From: Prosthecodimorpha hirschii
Lineage (GTDB): Bacteria; Pseudomonadota; Alphaproteobacteria; Rhizobiales; Ancalomicrobiaceae
Assembly (NCBI RefSeq): GCF_001305515.1
Contig: NZ_LJYW01000001.1
Coordinates: 1,348,320 to 1,412,319 of the forward strand
Direction: 5' to 3'
Length of the DNA: 64,000 nucleotides
Shown: piece after piece, positions 61,299 through 64,000 of the stretch
Layout of the letters: each line of letters starts with the position of its first letter
Position numbering within the stretch: position 1 is the stretch's first letter
The notes under the pieces: generated by a model
Databases searched by the model: none
Told to the model about the DNA's origin: nothing
The model's input: only the letters and a program-made list of their open reading frames with translations
Translations under genes and position numbers: made by a program

Positions 61299-63224
61299 TT
61301 GACCGCGGCCTCGAATACGCCTCTGCTCGACACCATCCGCACGCCCGCTGACCTGCGCCGGCTTCCCGAGAGCCAGTTGCAACAGGTCGCCGCGGAACTG
61401 CGCCAGGAAACCATCGACGCCGTCTCGGTGACCGGCGGCCATCTCGGCGCGGGGCTGGGCGTGGTCGAATTGACCGTCGCGCTGCATCACGTTTTCGAGA
61501 CCCCGCGCGACGTCCTGATCTGGGATGTCGGCCACCAGTGCTACCCGCACAAGATCCTGACCGGCCGGCGCGACCGCATCCGCACGCTGCGCCAGCCCGG
61601 CGGCCTGTCCGGCTTCACCAAGCGCGAGGAGAGCCCCTACGACCCGTTCGGCGCGGCGCATTCCTCGACCTCGATCTCGGCCGCGCTCGGCTTCGCCGTC
61701 GGCCGCGACCTGAAGGGCGCCGACAACAACGTGGTGGCGGTGATCGGCGACGGCTCGATGTCGGCCGGCATGGCCTACGAGGCGATGAACAATGCCGGCG
61801 CGCTCGGCTCGCGCATGATCGTCGTGCTCAACGACAACGACATGTCGATCGCCCCGCCGACCGGCGCGATGAGCGCCTATCTGGCGCGGCTGGTCTCGAC
61901 CCGCACCTTCCTGACGCTGCGCGACATCGGCAAGGGCATCGTCCGCCACCTGCCGAAATTCGTCGAGGTCGGAGCCAAGCGGGCGGAGGAATTCGCCCGC
62001 GGCATGGTGATGGGCGGCACGCTGTTCGAGGAACTCGGCTTCTACTATGTCGGCCCGATCGACGGCCACAATCTCGACCACCTGCTGCCGGTCCTGAAGA
62101 ATGTCCGGGACGCGCAGAAGGGTCCGATCCTGGTCCATGTCGTCACCCAGAAGGGCAAGGGCTATGCCCCGGCCGAAGAGGCGGCGGACAAATATCACGG
62201 CGTCAACAAGTTCGACGTGGTCACCGGCAAGCAGGCCAAGCCCAAGGCCAATGCGCCGAGCTACACGCGCGTCTTCGGCGAGAGCCTGATCGCGGAGGGC
62301 CGCAAGGACGAGCGCGTGGTCGGCATCACCGCCGCCATGCCGAACGGTACCGGGCTCGATCTCTTCGCCGAGGCCTTCCCGAAACGCGTGTTCGATGTCG
62401 GCATCGCCGAGCAGCATGCCGTCACCTTCGCGGCCGGCCTCGCCGCCGAGGGCTACAAGCCCTTCTGCGCGATCTATTCGACGTTCCTGCAGCGCGGCTA
62501 CGATCAGGTCGTCCATGACGTGGCGATCCAGCGTCTGCCGGTGCGCTTCCCCATCGATCGCGCGGGTCTGGTCGGGGCCGACGGGCCGACCCATGCGGGC
62601 GCCTACGACCTCGCCTTCCTGGGCTGCCTGCCGCATTTCGTGATCATGGCCGCGGCCGACGAGGCGGAACTGGTCCACATGGTGGCGACCGCCGCCGCGA
62701 TCGACGATGCCCCGTCGGCCTTCCGCTACCCGCGCGGCGAGGGCGTCGGCGTCGAGATGCCGACCGAGGGCGTGCCGCTCGAGATCGGGCGCGGGCGCAT
62801 CCTGCGCGAGGGCTCGACGGTCGCCATCCTGTCGCTCGGGACCCGGCTGAAGGCCGCCCTGGAGGCCGCCGAGACGCTCGACGGCTTCGGCCTGTCGACG
62901 ACCGTGGCCGACGCCCGCTTCATGAAGCCGCTCGACCGCGACCTGTTGCGCCGGCTGGCCCGCGAGCACGCCGTGCTGGTCACCGTCGAGGAGGGCTCGA
63001 TCGGCGGCTTCGGCAGCCATGTGCTGCAGGCGCTGGCCGAGGAGGGGCTGCTCGACGGCGGGCTCAAGGTGCGTCCGATGATGCTGCCCGACAGCTTCCT
63101 TGACCATGACAGCCCGGAGCGCATGTATGCCGCCGCCGGGCTCGACGCGCCCGGCATCGTCACGCGCGTCTTCGAGGCACTCGGCCGGGATACGGCCGGC
63201 GTGGAAGCCATGCGCCGGGCCTAG
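61299..63224 (+). CDS. dxs: 1-deoxy-D-xylulose-5-phosphate synthase
   Basis: A 641-residue TPP enzyme catalysing the first step of the MEP isoprenoid pathway (pyruvate + glyceraldehyde 3-phosphate to DXP). Landmarks: His48 (TGGHLG), His79 (VGHQCYPHK), metal site GDGSM (150-154) with Asn180, [22 protein letters not shown] (catalytic Glu), and [15 protein letters not shown] near the end. I use a TTG at 61299, which gives the family's normal length and N-terminus ([19 protein letters not shown]). In-frame ATGs upstream would add a non-homologous, Arg-rich leader. It follows xseB by 168 bp. Confidence 0.95.
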   Translation: MTAASNTPLLDTIRTPADLRRLPESQLQQVAAELRQETIDAVSVTGGHLGAGLGVVELTVALHHVFETPRDVLIWDVGHQCYPHKILTGRRDRIRTLRQPGGLSGFTKREESPYDPFGAAHSSTSISAALGFAVGRDLKGADNNVVAVIGDGSMSAGMAYEAMNNAGALGSRMIVVLNDNDMSIAPPTGAMSAYLARLVSTRTFLTLRDIGKGIVRHLPKFVEVGAKRAEEFARGMVMGGTLFEELGFYYVGPIDGHNLDHLLPVLKNVRDAQKGPILVHVVTQKGKGYAPAEEAADKYHGVNKFDVVTGKQAKPKANAPSYTRVFGESLIAEGRKDERVVGITAAMPNGTGLDLFAEAFPKRVFDVGIAEQHAVTFAAGLAAEGYKPFCAIYSTFLQRGYDQVVHDVAIQRLPVRFPIDRAGLVGADGPTHAGAYDLAFLGCLPHFVIMAAADEAELVHMVATAAAIDDAPSAFRYPRGEGVGVEMPTEGVPLEIGRGRILREGSTVAILSLGTRLKAALEAAETLDGFGLSTTVADARFMKPLDRDLLRRLAREHAVLVTVEEGSIGGFGSHVLQALAEEGLLDGGLKVRPMMLPDSFLDHDSPERMYAAAGLDAPGIVTRVFEALGRDTAGVEAMRRA

Positions 63225-63265
63225 TATCGTCCGTCGCGACCCGCAGGATCGGATCGGGAATCGTC

Positions 63266-63880
63266 ATGTCCATCAGAACCATCCGGCTGGCGCTCTGGGG
63301 CGCCGTCGTGGTCGCCGCCCTCGGGCTGGGCGGCCTCTTCGCCTGGCAGAGCCTCAAGCCGCGCGTCAACGAGCTGGGCGACCTGATCGCCCCGACCGAC
63401 ACGGTCGGCGGCCCGTTCACGCTCAAGGACCAGAACGGCCGCGTGGTGACGCGCGACGACCTGAAGGGCAAGCCGGCGGCAATGTTCTTCGGCTACACCT
63501 TCTGTCCCGATGTCTGCCCGACGACCCTGACGGAAGCGACGCAGTGGCTGAAGACGCTCGGTCCGGATGCCGACAGTCTGCAGGTGGTCTTCGTCAGCGT
63601 CGATCCCGAGCGCGACACGTCCGAGAAGCTGAAGGAATATCTGGAGGCCTTCGATCCGCGCATCCGCGGGCTGACCGGCACGCCCGAGCAGGTCGCCGAG
63701 ATCGTCAAGGCCTACCGGGTCTATGCCCGCAAGGTCGCCTCCGGGCAGACCTATCTGATGGACCATACCGCGACCGTCTATCTGATGAATGCGCAGCAGC
63801 GCTTCGTCGGCGCGATCAACTATCAGGAGCCGACCGACAAGGCGCTCTCCAAGCTGCGTCAGCTGCTGGCGCGTAGTTGA
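63266..63880 (+). CDS. SCO1/SenC-family copper chaperone
   Basis: A 204-residue membrane-anchored thioredoxin-fold protein. N-terminal anchor: LALWGAVVVAALGLGGLFAW (about 8-27). The copper-binding motif is FCPDVCP (Cys80, Cys84), and the distal ligand is His167 in MDHTATVYLM. Such proteins help load the CuA centre of cytochrome c oxidase or act in thiol redox in the periplasm. The ATG at 63266 is unambiguous. It lies 41 bp after dxs; no cox genes are within view. Confidence 0.92.
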   Translation: MSIRTIRLALWGAVVVAALGLGGLFAWQSLKPRVNELGDLIAPTDTVGGPFTLKDQNGRVVTRDDLKGKPAAMFFGYTFCPDVCPTTLTEATQWLKTLGPDADSLQVVFVSVDPERDTSEKLKEYLEAFDPRIRGLTGTPEQVAEIVKAYRVYARKVASGQTYLMDHTATVYLMNAQQRFVGAINYQEPTDKALSKLRQLLARS

Positions 63881-63891
63881 CCGCATCGCCC

Positions 63892-64000
63892 ATGCGGACC
63901 GATCTGCTTTTCGCCGGGTCCTTTCGGCGCTATCATCCGGCCATGTCATCGAGCGACCTCAAGGCTGCCCTGATCGCGACGCCGCTGCTCCTGGCAGCCC
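63892..64000 (+). CDS. Start of an unidentified protein, truncated by the window end
   Basis: An open frame with possible starts at ATG 63892 (MRTDLLFAGSFRRYHPAM) or ATG 63943 (MSSSDLKAALIATPLLLAA). The second gives a plausible hydrophobic N-terminus, such as a signal peptide or membrane helix. Too little is visible to name a product, and neither start has a clear ribosome-binding site. Confidence 0.3.
   Translation, partial: MRTDLLFAGSFRRYHPAMSSSDLKAALIATPLLLAA

Overview
The window is GC-rich (roughly 70 % by eye) chromosomal DNA from an alphaproteobacterium, most probably Hyphomicrobiales (Rhizobiales). Supporting signs are the divergent acdR/acdS pair, an IalB-family protein, the HDAC-like/xseB/dxs order, a DUF1194 protein, a 17-kDa-type surface antigen and an Flp pilin with two TTAACC (CtrA half-site-like) elements. 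I see no integrase, transposase, phage module or CRISPR array. Many genes have open antisense frames of similar length; these are GC-driven shadows and are left out.

Layout. 0-10.3 kb: the end of a ferric-iron binding-protein gene and its two-domain permease, a transketolase, a large secreted WD40/caspase-like/SH3 protein, then the divergent Lrp-type regulator and ACC deaminase. 10.3-14 kb: an IalB-like secreted protein and an autotransporter. 14-18.1 kb: an aldehyde dehydrogenase, an enol-lactonase-type hydrolase and a ClpP-fold secreted protein. 18.2-24.1 kb: three consecutive sulfotransferase-like genes, a metallophosphoesterase and a Ser/Thr kinase fused to a universal-stress domain. 24.2-30 kb: a polysaccharide deacetylase, an MHS-type transporter, an amidase and an MT-A70 methyltransferase, followed by tRNA-Pro(CGG).

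31-39 kb holds the least familiar genes. One encodes a ketopantoate hydroxymethyltransferase (PanB)-like domain that has lost key active-site residues and carries a 440-residue proline/alanine-rich tail. The next encodes a 1,552-residue membrane-anchored protein with five exact-period 131-residue (393 bp) repeats. An MBL-fold hydrolase follows. I regard the first two as the best candidate for an undescribed system. 39-44 kb: DUF1499 protein, overlapping M48 peptidase and DUF898 (YjgN-like) genes, and an acyl-CoA ligase. 44-50 kb: Flp pilin, TadG-like protein, omega-type aminotransferase, DUF1194 protein, a FitAB/VapBC-type toxin-antitoxin pair, a single-pass membrane protein and a 50-residue Cys-rich secreted peptide too short for routine ORF calling.

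50-64 kb is mostly housekeeping: a DnaJ-type co-chaperone, a 17-kDa antigen-like lipoprotein divergent from pdxH, corA, a 58-residue protein, a Tat-exported phosphoesterase, a DUF6455 protein, acyl-CoA dehydrogenase, a Sua5-type t6A synthase, an HDAC-like deacetylase, a Uma2-family protein, xseB, dxs, a Sco protein and the start of one more gene. Starts were chosen from visible ribosome-binding sites, signal peptides and family lengths. Function calls come from motif recognition only; no database search was possible.
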